From: Prorocentrum cordatum
Taxonomy: Eukaryota > Sar > Dinophyceae > Prorocentrales > Prorocentraceae
Assembly: GCA_963575745.1 (NCBI GenBank)
Contig: CAUYUJ010016493.1
Span: 361,001 to 425,000 of the forward strand
Length of the DNA: 64,000 nt
Direction of reading: 5' to 3'
Positions 39,370 through 48,582 of this stretch are shown piece after piece. Every line of letters begins with the position of its first letter. Within the stretch, counting starts at the first letter, position 1. The position numbers and the translations under genes were made by a program. The notes beneath the pieces are model-generated. The model was given only the letters and a program-made list of their open reading frames with translations. It was not told the DNA's origin and made no database searches.

Positions 39370-42300
39370 TTGTGCAGCGGGCTCGGGGACTATTCCATCG
39401 ATGATGGCACCCTCGTGCCCAGCACCGGCGACGACGCTTCTTCTGGATCTCAAGCCGTCGCGCTGTCCTTGTCAGAGGCCCTTCCTGTATGCCATGATGA
39501 GGACAAGTCTGTGTTCACTGTAGGCACTGTGAATGCCAACACTTGGCCGCGAGCGCGAGCGACCATGCCATGGATCGAGAAGGCTGTTGGCATGCCGCAC
39601 GCCCTGTGTATCCAGGAGACGCAGCTGGCTTACTCTAACGAGCCGGGAGCACACCAATGGGTCCGCACTTGTTCCAGGAGATTGGCGTTGGGATCGTCAG
39701 TGCGCACTGGTGAGGCCGCTCGGGCCCTTTCTGCAGGAGTGGGACTGGTCTCGGCGTTCGGCCTCGGCGTCGCGATCCTCGACCCCATTCCCGAGCGCTT
39801 CCAGCATCGAGTACTCCTACGCCTGCTCACGCTCGGGCCCCACTCTTGGATGATCGTTGGCTCTGTTTATTGCGTCGACTCTCTCGGGCCCAAGGGCGAG
39901 AACATTGACATTCTGGAGTTTTTGGGAACGTATCTGGGGTCCCAGCGTTGCCCTTTTCTTCTGGGAGGTGATTGGAACATGGAGCCCGAGGAAGTCTTGG
40001 GCACGGGCTGGCTGGAGCTGGCCTCAGCTACGGCTTATGCTCCGGGGGTGCCTACATGCAATGGCCATGAGTACGACTATTTTATCGGGCCCCAGTGCTT
40101 GGGCGCCTTCCCTATGACAGTGGAAGCTCGTACTGATGCGCCCGTGTCCCCGCACTGCTACGTTTCGATTCAGATCAAGGGCATCCGTGACGAGCCGTTC
40201 GCGTGGGTGGAGTCGCCGCCGAGGGCTTTCCCCCTGGCAGACCAGGAGGCCAAGGCTAAGGCCAGAGCAAAGGCCGCGAAGGCGCGACGTCAAGCAGGTG
40301 GGGACCTACCTCCTTCCCCCCTTCCTTCTGTCACTGTTCGTGGGGAGTGGGCGCTGGATCGCCCTATTGATGACATTGATCCAGAGGCGGCCTGCTGGTT
40401 CTCTGCAGCCGAGCGCTACCTTGTGGAGCTGTTCGAGATTCCCAAGAAGGATGCTCGCTTCTACTTTGGACGCTGCAAGGGAGTTGTTATGCGTAAGAAG
40501 AACCTTAGCGAACTGTCCAAGGGTATTCTCGAACGCCATGACGAGACTGACGCTAGGACTTGGCTCTCAGCTCTTCGCCTCTGGGACAGTCTCTGCGCGT
40601 CGGCATCTTCGCCTGCGGGGTCCATGTCTGCTCGAGCAGTGCACCGGGACCGAGTCATGCAGCAGCTTCGGAACTTGACGCTGCCTCAGCCTGTATCTGA
40701 TTCTATGCTACTCAGGGAGCCTCAAGTTGAGAAGTGGATCAACCTCGCGCAGCGGGGAGGTCAATTGGCTGCGTGGTTCCGCGTTGCGTTAACTGGCGAG
40801 GTGGACGAGCGCCGTCGTCAGGACTCCAAGGCTCGCAGCAAGGCTTGGAGGGACTTCGGTGAGTCGGCGGCCGAGGGCTCGGGCAAGTTGGCACACGCCG
40901 TCTGCAGGCCCAAGAGGCTCGAGGATGCCTGCCCGAAGTCCGGAACACCGCCCCGCGGCCTAGCGGGGGCTGCTGCCATCGAAGCCGTCCTGGAGGAGTG
41001 GGAGAGCTTGTGGATCTCCACCAAGAGGACGGAGGAGGCGCACCCCAAGGATTGGAGCTACGCCTGGACCTTGGGGCCCATCAGTGAGCAGCAGGTGATC
41101 GACGCCTGCAAGAGCTTCGGACCATCCACGGGGCCCGGCTGGGACAATTTCCACATGCGACTGGTCGCCTTCTTGGACGGTGTGTTCGTCTCGAGGCTGG
41201 CCGGGATCTTGTCTGAATGGGAGAAGAGACCAACCTGCGTGAACATGTGGGTGACCATGAGTGTGTTCCTGCCCAAGGCCGACGGGGGCACCAGGCCAAT
41301 CGGCCTTCTTTGCTTCTGGGCCAGAATCTGGAGCAGAGTCAGACGAACTTATGTCAAGAAGTGGGAGGCTTCGGTTGATGCAGACTTCTTTTGGGGTAAG
41401 GATGCTGCGAGCAGTTGTGATAAAGCCGCACACCTTCACAACATGCTGTCTTGTCATGCGCGCAGGCGTGGCCTCACGGCCACGACTGTCTTCTACGATA
41501 TTCGGAAGTTCTACGAGAACGTTAGCCACCAAGAGCTACGTCAGGCAGGAGAACACTTCGCCTTCGACGGGGCACTCCTGAAGGCTCTCTGCTGCCTCTA
41601 CAGGGCCCCGCGCAGAGCCAGATGGACTGGCGGCACCAGCCACCTCAGCCACCCGAGCGGCACGATCGTGGCCGGGTGCAGCGCGGCGACAGGAGTCGCC
41701 AAGCTACTCACTTTGACGCTTCTCCGGAGGATCGCGGTCGAGTCACGACCATGTCGAACGCTGAACGTGGTGGATGACCTCACCACGCACACCATCGGAG
41801 GCCCAGCAACCACGATGTCGGCGACGATCGGCAGCTTTGCGATCGTCACTGCGGAGCTGGAGGCGAAGCAGTTGCCAATCAATTGGGGCAAGACTTGCTT
41901 TATGCTCTCGGACCGCGAGCTGCTGCCCGAGCTGCTGCAGGATCCGAGATGGACGCTCGGGGCCGACAAGCTGGTCTCCGCGCACCGCGACCTCGGCGGG
42001 GACTCGAACGATGGCAGCGTCCGTCGAGTGGGCACGCAGGCACAACGGCTGTCCGACGCGTCGGCCTCGGGAGCTGCTCTTCGCAACTTAGGGCAGAGCG
42101 AAAAACATAGCAGAGTCTTCCGTGTAGGACCCCTCGCGAAGGCCATTTGGGGGTCCCACATTTTAGGGATACCCCCAACGAGCCTCCATAAGTTGCGGAT
42201 CCAAGCGGCGAGGTCCTGGGGCCCGCTCCTCCCCGGGACGTCCTTGGGCTTCCGGTTCCTTTCCTCTGCTCGGCTCTGGATGAGGGATCCGCTTGTGGTG

Positions 42301-44319
42301 GTTATCGTTGCAGCTGTACGAGAGTTCGTAGGAGTTCTATGGGCCAAGTCTATAACACATGATGTGCTGCAGTCATGCGTGATAGATGCCAAGGCGGTCC
42401 TGGCCAAGGCTAGCCCGTGGGGCCAAGTCCGCCAACCTGTTGCTGCCCTCTTCTTGCTCCTGGCCAGGATCCGCTGGGAGTTCGATTTTAACACTCTCTC
42501 CTTGGTGGATGATCGTGGCAGGTCCTGGGCTGTGGAGCGCTTCTGTCCGAGTTTTTTCGGCCTTCTCGTGCGTAGCGCAGTGCGGCGTGCTATCGAGCGG
42601 GAGGAGCAGTCTAAGCAGTATGACTTCCAGGAGTGGAGTGGGCCTATCCATTGGGCCCCCTTCTATCAACTTTTAGCTGGGAAAAACAATGATTGTTGGA
42701 CCAAGGGGCACAAGGCTGTCCTTTCGGCCATCTTGGCGAATGCATATTGGTCGCAGGTCCGTATCTCAGCCCATAGTCCCGAAGCTGGCAAAGAGTGTCA
42801 GCTGTGTGGTGAAGCAGTAGGGGATCTCTTCCATCGGCGTTTCCATTGCTGTGCTTTCGCCGCCTGGCGCCGCGAGAACCTGGATCCCGTGGTGGAGGAG
42901 GCTGCTCGCAATCTTGGCCATCTGTCCAGGGAGGCTCGGGAACTTTTTAGCAGGTGCATGCTCCCAGACCCCACGTCATGCGTTCGGAGGCCTCCGAGGG
43001 GCCCGCTGGACCCGTGCTCGCGTCGCTTTCAATGGCCACAGGACGGCCCCTTGTTCATCCCCGAGGGGGCCCATGTTTTCACGGACGGGTCGGGGTTCGA
43101 GGGAAGCATGCCTGGCCTGCGTACGGCGGGATGGGCCGTCGTAGTCCTGGACAGAGAAGGCCGAACCTTGGCGGCGCTCTTCGGCGTAGCACCCTTGGCC
43201 GAGGCGCCAGATCAGCTGGCACGCGACGGAGAGGATTTCGCAGTGCTCATGTTGTCTCGTCGAGCGGTCCTCGGACCCCAGGTCTCCCTGTACATCGATT
43301 GTGCCGGCACGGTCGGCTGCCTCCGAGATCCCTCGGGAGCCGCCGGTGTGAAGTCAGCCAGGGCACATTGGTGGGCCGAGCTCGGCGATCGTTTAGAAGG
43401 TCTGACAGTGTTTAAGATTCCCGCCCACACGTCGATGAAGGACGTGAGAGAGGGCAAGATCACGGACCTTCAAAGGTTCGGAAATTCAGAAGCAGACCGG
43501 CTCGCGAAACAGGGAGCTGAGCAGTATCGCGTAAGTGCCCAAGGCAGGCTCCGTGTGTCAGGCTGCTCCGAATTCGCTCGCTGTCTCGGCATCTTCTGTG
43601 CGTCGCAGCAGTTCGATTGCAGGGATCTTGCTAAGCAAGATCATGTAGGCCTCGAGTGGCTCAACTATGTTATGCTAGATGCGATCCCGGGCTTCCCCAT
43701 CCCTTCCTCCTCGGGGGTGGGGTCTGAGCCTGCTGCTGCCGATGCTGCTCCCCCTCCGTCGTCTTGTGGCCCTGTTGAGGCCCCGATCGGCGCCTCACCA
43801 GGAGCCTGGAGGCAGATGGGTCACCTGCTGGAGCAGGCCGACATCTATGAAGCCGATCGCGAGACCTTTCATGATAGTTTGCTCATGTGCGTAAGGTGCG
43901 GCAGCATGGCGCACACCAGCTCGAAACGTGGCAATCTTCGTTCGTCGTGTCGCCCTGTCGCTGGCGGAGGTCGTGGCTTCTATCTTAATAAGTTTCGAGC
44001 TGGTCAGTATCCTGGCCATAGAAATCCAAAGGGGTTTGTTTTGGCACATGTGGGAGCCCCAGCCCCCGAGGTCAGGGCCGAGTGGCTTCCCTTTTTCTCT
44101 GCCTGGGCCCAGGGCCTTCCGGGGCCCGCGAAAATCGCGGAGCTCACCAAGTCGGCCGCGCGCGAGGGGCGGCTAGCCCCGCCCGCCGCCGACTGGCAGC
44201 GCGTCCTGGCGTTGTACGGCCTATCGGACGCGGCTGCACAGGCCCTGGGGAGGCAGGCTGAGGAGCGGAAGGCCCAGGGTGGGGCGGAGGAGGAGGATGT
44301 TCTCTCCCTCCTGGCCTAG
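39370..44319 (+). CDS. LINE ORF2 polyprotein: endonuclease, reverse transcriptase, RNase H
   Basis: An intact frame of 1,649 codons from the TTG at 39370; the frame is open from 39280. Domains with approximate residues: EEP endonuclease 48-270 (VNANTW, CIQETQ, GGDWNME, and SPHCYV in place of the usual S-D-H), linker, reverse transcriptase 540-860 (FLPKADGGTRPIGLL; motif A VFYDIRKFYENV with Asp710; motif B GTIVAGCSAATG; motif C NVVDDL with Asp802/803), CCHC knuckle C-x2-C-x8-H-x4-C at 1143-1160, RNase H 1233-1385 (FTDGSG Asp1239, Glu1288, YIDCAG Asp1310, NSEADRLAKQ Asp1376), and a C-terminal CVRCGSMAH Cys/His cluster near 1500. It would nick target DNA and copy element RNA in place. No ATG precedes residue 66, beyond the first endonuclease motif, so initiation is non-AUG or by reinitiation. 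Confidence 0.92.
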   Translation: MCSGLGDYSIDDGTLVPSTGDDASSGSQAVALSLSEALPVCHDEDKSVFTVGTVNANTWPRARATMPWIEKAVGMPHALCIQETQLAYSNEPGAHQWVRTCSRRLALGSSVRTGEAARALSAGVGLVSAFGLGVAILDPIPERFQHRVLLRLLTLGPHSWMIVGSVYCVDSLGPKGENIDILEFLGTYLGSQRCPFLLGGDWNMEPEEVLGTGWLELASATAYAPGVPTCNGHEYDYFIGPQCLGAFPMTVEARTDAPVSPHCYVSIQIKGIRDEPFAWVESPPRAFPLADQEAKAKARAKAAKARRQAGGDLPPSPLPSVTVRGEWALDRPIDDIDPEAACWFSAAERYLVELFEIPKKDARFYFGRCKGVVMRKKNLSELSKGILERHDETDARTWLSALRLWDSLCASASSPAGSMSARAVHRDRVMQQLRNLTLPQPVSDSMLLREPQVEKWINLAQRGGQLAAWFRVALTGEVDERRRQDSKARSKAWRDFGESAAEGSGKLAHAVCRPKRLEDACPKSGTPPRGLAGAAAIEAVLEEWESLWISTKRTEEAHPKDWSYAWTLGPISEQQVIDACKSFGPSTGPGWDNFHMRLVAFLDGVFVSRLAGILSEWEKRPTCVNMWVTMSVFLPKADGGTRPIGLLCFWARIWSRVRRTYVKKWEASVDADFFWGKDAASSCDKAAHLHNMLSCHARRRGLTATTVFYDIRKFYENVSHQELRQAGEHFAFDGALLKALCCLYRAPRRARWTGGTSHLSHPSGTIVAGCSAATGVAKLLTLTLLRRIAVESRPCRTLNVVDDLTTHTIGGPATTMSATIGSFAIVTAELEAKQLPINWGKTCFMLSDRELLPELLQDPRWTLGADKLVSAHRDLGGDSNDGSVRRVGTQAQRLSDASASGAALRNLGQSEKHSRVFRVGPLAKAIWGSHILGIPPTSLHKLRIQAARSWGPLLPGTSLGFRFLSSARLWMRDPLVVVIVAAVREFVGVLWAKSITHDVLQSCVIDAKAVLAKASPWGQVRQPVAALFLLLARIRWEFDFNTLSLVDDRGRSWAVERFCPSFFGLLVRSAVRRAIEREEQSKQYDFQEWSGPIHWAPFYQLLAGKNNDCWTKGHKAVLSAILANAYWSQVRISAHSPEAGKECQLCGEAVGDLFHRRFHCCAFAAWRRENLDPVVEEAARNLGHLSREARELFSRCMLPDPTSCVRRPPRGPLDPCSRRFQWPQDGPLFIPEGAHVFTDGSGFEGSMPGLRTAGWAVVVLDREGRTLAALFGVAPLAEAPDQLARDGEDFAVLMLSRRAVLGPQVSLYIDCAGTVGCLRDPSGAAGVKSARAHWWAELGDRLEGLTVFKIPAHTSMKDVREGKITDLQRFGNSEADRLAKQGAEQYRVSAQGRLRVSGCSEFARCLGIFCASQQFDCRDLAKQDHVGLEWLNYVMLDAIPGFPIPSSSGVGSEPAAADAAPPPSSCGPVEAPIGASPGAWRQMGHLLEQADIYEADRETFHDSLLMCVRCGSMAHTSSKRGNLRSSCRPVAGGGRGFYLNKFRAGQYPGHRNPKGFVLAHVGAPAPEVRAEWLPFFSAWAQGLPGPAKIAELTKSAAREGRLAPPAADWQRVLALYGLSDAAAQALGRQAEERKAQGGAEEEDVLSLLA

Positions 44320-44477
44320 CTCCAACGTTTTGTCTGTGCATGTGAATTGGGTCGAACCCTTCTCGGATGTGTGCATCCTCCTCGGGTCGCCTACGGCCCC
44401 GGGGGAAACCGTGCAGCTGCGTCTGGGGGCATCGGCTCTTCTGCTCCGGGGGCATCGGTCCCCAAAGCGGTGGACAC

Positions 44478-44590
44478 GTACAGTGGAAACCCATGCCAAG
44501 GAACACCCTGCTTGCCTCCAGGGTGCCCTGGGCTTCTTGGGCTTCCATGGTTTTGCTATGGAAAGCGTGTCGTCCCCATACAAAACATCA
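44478..44590 (+). repeat. Dispersed repeat, possibly LINE 3' region
   Basis: cagtggaaacccatgccaag, then tgccctgggcttc, then ttgctatggaaagcgtg parallels 29236-29345. If it belongs to the LINE, the 29-kb copy is a 5'-truncated insertion. Confidence 0.55.
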
Positions 44591-44634
44591 GGCCTCGGAC
44601 GGGGAGTAGGGCCCAGCGAGGCGCCACCCTGCAG

Positions 44635-44735
44635 CTCGGGGAGCACCTCTACAACGGCGAGTACCTCACGGTGTCGGCGCCGCCCGGCTTCTTGCTGGAC
44701 GCAGGCAGTTGGCGCGCCACGCGGCTGTCCTCCGG
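44635..44735 (+). CDS. Candidate exon, class B of repeated-domain protein
   Basis: A 101-bp island after acceptor-like CACCCTGCAG, before donor-like GTGAAGGG. It encodes LGEHLYNGEYLTVSAPPGFL then LDAGSWRATRLSSG. Residues GEYLTVSAPPGFLL align with GELHVDAPAGFTLE at 11507. It is the first island after the LINE and is followed by class C and class D islands within 1.3 kb, the clearest local run of the proposed domain. Confidence 0.5.
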
Positions 44736-44744
44736 GTGAAGGGG

Positions 44745-45090
44745 TGGAGTGGAGGGGATGACGGAGCAAGGGAGGAGGGAAGGAGGGAAGGTAAGGCGGA
44801 GATGTGAGAAGGGAGGGGCGACGAGACATCGGTCCCCCAATTATCGCCGACCATGGTTGGAATGCAGGTACTCTCTGCTTGCGCATTGGAGAGACGCGCA
44901 GGACAGCAGCAAACAACACCGGTGCAGGAGAGCCATGAGAGCCATGAGAGCTTGGTTGGGCAACCGTCCGTTGAAAGAGTCCTCTGGCAAGTATATGCGC
45001 TCAGCGGCGACAGGCTTCACTCTGGCGCGAATGTTCCCGCGTCGCCACGGGATGTTGCTGCCGTTGCGACCCCTCCTGCGCCGCCACCCG
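44745..45090. other. Purine-rich then unique DNA, no supported gene
   Basis: Presumed intron between the class B and class C islands. Low-complexity GGAG motifs at 44750-44820, otherwise unique. Confidence 0.3.
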
Positions 45091-45097
45091 CCACCAG

Positions 45098-45204
45098 GTG
45101 GGGGCGTCTGCGACGGCTTCGCGTGGACCGCCGCGGTCATCCCCCTGCCCTCGACCGAGCCGGTGTGCTCCTGCGACGACAGAGCGTGCCAGCTCACATT
45201 CGAC
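45098..45204 (+). CDS. Candidate exon, class C (Cys-rich) of repeated-domain protein
   Basis: An acceptor-like CCGCCACCAG opens a frame reading GGVCDGFAWTAAVIPLPSTE then PVCSCDDRACQLTFD, to a donor-like GTTGAT. Four cysteines (C, C.C, C) suggest disulfides in a secreted or surface domain. It sits 0.36 kb after the class B island and 0.66 kb before the class D island. Confidence 0.48.
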
Positions 45205-45239
45205 GTTGATGAGCCGAGGGGCATGGGCAGGCGGGGGAA

Positions 45240-45300
45240 AGCCAGCGCGCCCGTTGACTCGGAGGGAGGGAGGGAGGGAGGGAGGGGCGAGGAGGGCGAG
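45240..45300. repeat. (GGGA)n tract
   Basis: A short purine tetranucleotide run downstream of the class C island. Confidence 0.75.
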
Positions 45301-45699
45301 GGATAGGGGATAAGCATCTCTGACCACGCATCGCTGGGACGCGCTGGGGCTCCGATGGGGCACGGGGGGGTCGTAGAGCGGCGTGGAGGCGGGCTGCCGC
45401 GGCAAGCCGCGCCGGCCGCCACTCGCTCGCGAGGCCGAGGCGCAGCCAGCCGCTCCCCGGGCTCTCGCGCCGGCTGCTCTCGGGCACGGTCGGCCTGCGG
45501 CAGCCCAGGGCTGTCGGGGGGCACCAGCGGTGCGCGTGCAGAGATCCTGGCCAGGCCCACTCCAAGCTGGCCCCGGGTCGGTGCACAGGCGTCCCTCGCC
45601 AAGACGGGGGGGCAGTTTCACCGATCCTGGGCCCAGGATGGACCCAGCCAGGGTCGGTGCCCCTTGGCTGGGCACACTGGCCTTCTGATTTTGGGGGCA

Positions 45700-45705
45700 G
45701 TTGCG

Positions 45706-45753
<48 letters not shown>

Positions 45754-45830
45754 CCAGCAGCGGCACCCGCACCCGGAGCGGCAGCGGCACCAGCACCAGT
45801 ACCAGCAGCAGCGGCAGCGGCGGCGGCGGC
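45700..45830. repeat. (AGC)n / GCGGCA microsatellite
   Basis: CAG-type triplets, then GCGGCAGC units, giving Gln-, Ala- or Ser-only frames. It runs up to the acceptor-like CAGCACAG of the next exon island. Confidence 0.9.
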
Positions 45831-45864
45831 GGCAGCTGCGGCACTCGCAGCAGCGGCAGCACAG

Positions 45865-45965
45865 GAGGGGGCCTCGGGCGACGTCGCGCTGGAAGCAGGC
45901 TACCTGATCACGTTCAGGTTGTCCACCATCAACCCCGCGGCAGGCCTGGACGAGACCGAGAACTG
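45865..45965 (+). CDS. Candidate exon, class D of repeated-domain protein
   Basis: A 101-bp island between GCGGCAGCACAG and GTGGGGAG, encoding EGASGDVALEAGYLITFRLS then TINPAAGLDETENW. The pattern L.AG..Y...L...NP......NW is shared in part with 28720. It ends with two bases of the Trp codon, and the class E island at 53190 starts with one base, so the two would join in frame as ...ENW-WTV. This is the best-supported island after 44635. Confidence 0.5.
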
Positions 45966-46024
45966 GTGGGGAGGGGCTAGCGGTCGGGCGAGGAGGTTAT
46001 ACGACAAGCAGAAGGACGAGGATT

Positions 46025-47400
46025 GACCAGAGCAACCCCAAGATGCAACGATGCTGCAATACGGCCAGCCGTCCCGAGTCCCTCAACCATTGGTTTCTAC
46101 AAGAATTCCTCTTCATTCCCGTTAACGACGAGAGCTCCGATGTGATGAACCCGGCGCAGCCCAAATTAGGGAAAAGTTTCCTACGCGGCATTATTAGGCA
46201 TTGTTTGGCAGTGCATTGCCTTGCTTGGCGTGGGGTAACGCTTCCTAAGCGGCTTTGTTTGGCATTGCTTGGCATTGCATTGCCATGCTCGGCATTGCAT
46301 TGCTTTGCATTGTTTTGCGCTGTTTGCCGGTGTTTTGCATTGTTTGGCATTGCCTTGTATCGTTTGGCGTTGCTTTGCTTGCCATTGCGTTGCGGTGCAT
46401 GGCGTTCTTTGGCATTGCTTGGCGTTGTTTGGGCTACCAGGCACTCGCGAATCACATACGACGCCCAGGCAGCATACACTTGATTCAGATGACTTGTGCT
46501 CCGTCGGCGTGATTGCTGGAAACGTTTCAGATTAAGGTGCGCGGCGATAAGGCGAGAACCACATGTCTCAACAAACCACCTCGATGCGTGCAACTATCGG
46601 GATGATGTAAGACACAGGTGCGTGCCGCATCGGCGATAGCGAAAGTTTGAAAAGAAGACGCTCTCCATCCGCGTAACTGGTCGGATGGCTTTAAGACGAA
46701 TGTGCGCTGCGCTCTTGCGAGCACCACAGCTTGAAAGCCACCTTCCTCCCCCCAATCCGTGTAATTGCTGGAAGCTTTCAAGACTTGTGCGCGGCGCTCA
46801 TGGGAGAGCCACGTTTCCAAAGGTCCCCCCCTTCATCCGTGCAACAACTGGAAAATGGTAAGACGAATGTGAGCCGCGCCCAGGGGAGGGGTGCTCTTTG
46901 ATAGCCACCCCATCCATCCGTCGAAGTGTCGGAAGCGTTTTGAATGACTGCGCACGGTCTTGAGGCGAGAGCCACGCTTTGACAAGTATCCCCCATCCAG
47001 TCGTGTAATTGCCAGAAGCGTTCAAGATGAGTGGGCGCGGCATTCATGCGAGAACTACCTGATTCCAAAAACATGCGAACTCCATCCGTCAAACTATTGG
47101 AAGCGTGGGAAGTGTTTAGATCAATGGGAGTGGCGCTTAGGCGATGGCTAAAGTTTGACAACAACCCTGCCCCTCCGTCCGTGTAAGTGCTGCAAATGTT
47201 TCAGACGAGTATGCGAAGCGCTAGGTTGAGAGCCACATGTTGTCCCCCCCCTCTTCACCCCCGTAGCTGTTCGAACGTTCTGGCGTCGATGACAAAGACG
47301 GTGAAGACGTCTCAGGCGAAACGCCCCGTCCCGCCCCATCGACATGTCTTCGTGGCCAGAGGAGGTGGAGGAGGAGTCATCTACATGGATGAGAAGAGGG
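46025..47400 (+). repeat. Composite repeat, copy 9, with TTGGCATTG satellite insertion
   Basis: Head gaccagagcaaccccaagat with gcaacgatgctgcaatac at 46025. A (TTGGCAT/TTGGCGT)n satellite at 46185-46440 interrupts it. Nine ~83-bp satellite units run from about 46535 to 47270, the longest run here, and the tail gaagacgtctcaggcgaaac is at about 47310. GGA-type purines follow. Confidence 0.75.
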
Positions 47401-48080
47401 ATGGAGGAGAAGGGGAGCATGGAGGAAGAAGGAGAGAGAGGAATGAGGAGGGGGGGAGTGGGACAGGAGGGCTGGAGGACACGGAGACGGGTGTGCAGGG
47501 TGACAAGGACGACGCAGAGGCATGCGTGCAGGGGGGCCAGGAGGAAGCGGAGGATGTGACGGACGACGCCCCCGAACTTCGGATGCAGAAGCCCTAAAAA
47601 CCAACTCCAGCGACGTAGATCCACATCCCAAGCCCGATCTCCTCTGGCCCATCATCTTGCCATCGTGTGAGCGTGGACCGTTGCACGACCGAGTACGTGT
47701 GCAGCGCATCAGAGATGTGATTGTAACCATGGTTCGTTTCAACTGCACGCTACCCGTGACGTTGGTGTTAAGTATGCTTGGCAGGTACGTGTATGGTCAG
47801 CGTTTTCTTATTCTGCGTTTCGGTAGTGGGCGGAAGAGGGGGGAGGGGGGGCGGGTCTGGCTCCGGACCTCTGCTCAGCGCGACTGTTTGCAACAGTGCG
47901 TCCGATAGGGGAGACTCCACCTGCTTGAAACAGGCGCCAAAAGCAGCCAAGGTCTACTCAATGGGGGGAGGGGGAGGGGGAGTGCGAGGGCCCGCGCCGA
48001 TCGGCAAAACAATGCCTAAAAACACGATCGCATGATTGTCGGTGATGTCAATTGGCGGCAAGCGAAGGGGGGAAGTGAGA
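47400..48080. other. Purine-rich then unique DNA, no supported gene
   Basis: GGAGGA-rich to about 47560, then unique DNA with G-runs at 47830-47855 and 47960-47985. Open frames are short and without motifs. Confidence 0.3.
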
Positions 48081-48094
48081 AGGAGGAGGCCTCC

Positions 48095-48260
48095 TCAGAA
48101 GGCAGCAGGGCTTCTCAGAAGCCCTCCGGCCTTCTGAGAAGTTGCCAGTGTGTTCGGGGAAAGCCATGAGAATTTACCAGGAGGCCCGGGGCCGTCCGAT
48201 CCTTCTGAGAGGGCCCGCCCTTTCTCACTTCCCCCCCCAGACTCGCCGCCGAGTCAAGGA
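48095..48260. repeat. Dispersed repeat with CTTCTGAGAAG palindromes
   Basis: gccttctgagaag and ccttctgagagggcccgcc with ctcacttccccccccagact; 48180-48255 matches 18903-18960. Confidence 0.6.
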
Positions 48261-48359
48261 CGGTGTGGCTTGTATTGCAACCGGGTGTCCTGTCATGTGT
48301 TACCTTATGTTGCCTTGCGCTGCCTTCTGATTCCCTGCCCTCATCCACATCACGCCAAC

Positions 48360-48560
48360 AAGAAATGCTGGTGTGTGGGAGTGAGGGAGAAAGGGTGGAG
48401 GGAAGGAGGAGGGAGGACGGGGGAGGAAGAGTAGGAGGAGGAGGAGGAGGGGGAGGAGGAGGAGGAGGAGGAGGAGGAGGAGGAGGAGGAGGAGGGGGAG
48501 GAGGAGGAGAGGAGGAGGAGGAGGGAGGAGGAGGAGGAGGAGGAGGAGGAGGATCTCTGA
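48360..48560. repeat. (GGA)n microsatellite
   Basis: A purine tract immediately 5' of the truncated LINE fragment. Confidence 0.9.
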
Positions 48561-48582
48561 AGAGATCCCACGAGACCTCGCG

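Larger units (their letters stand above)
37854..44630 (+). mobile_element. LINE-type non-LTR retrotransposon, apparently full length
   Basis: A spliced-leader 5' end, about 138 bp 5' UTR, ORF1 (zinc ribbon and coiled coil), a 111-bp spacer, ORF2 (endonuclease, reverse transcriptase, zinc knuckle, RNase H) and a 3' UTR. The 3' end is not fixed: no poly(A) is visible between the ORF2 stop at 44319 and the exon-like island at 44635, and 44478-44590 is shared with 29236-29345. Both ORFs are free of internal stops, so the copy looks recent. It lies in the sense direction between two class-labelled candidate exons. Confidence 0.88.

Noticed and set aside
45700-45830. Poly-Gln protein
   Set aside because: CAG triplets in an island-flanking microsatellite; the neighbouring class D frame reads the same DNA as Ala and the exon begins only after it.
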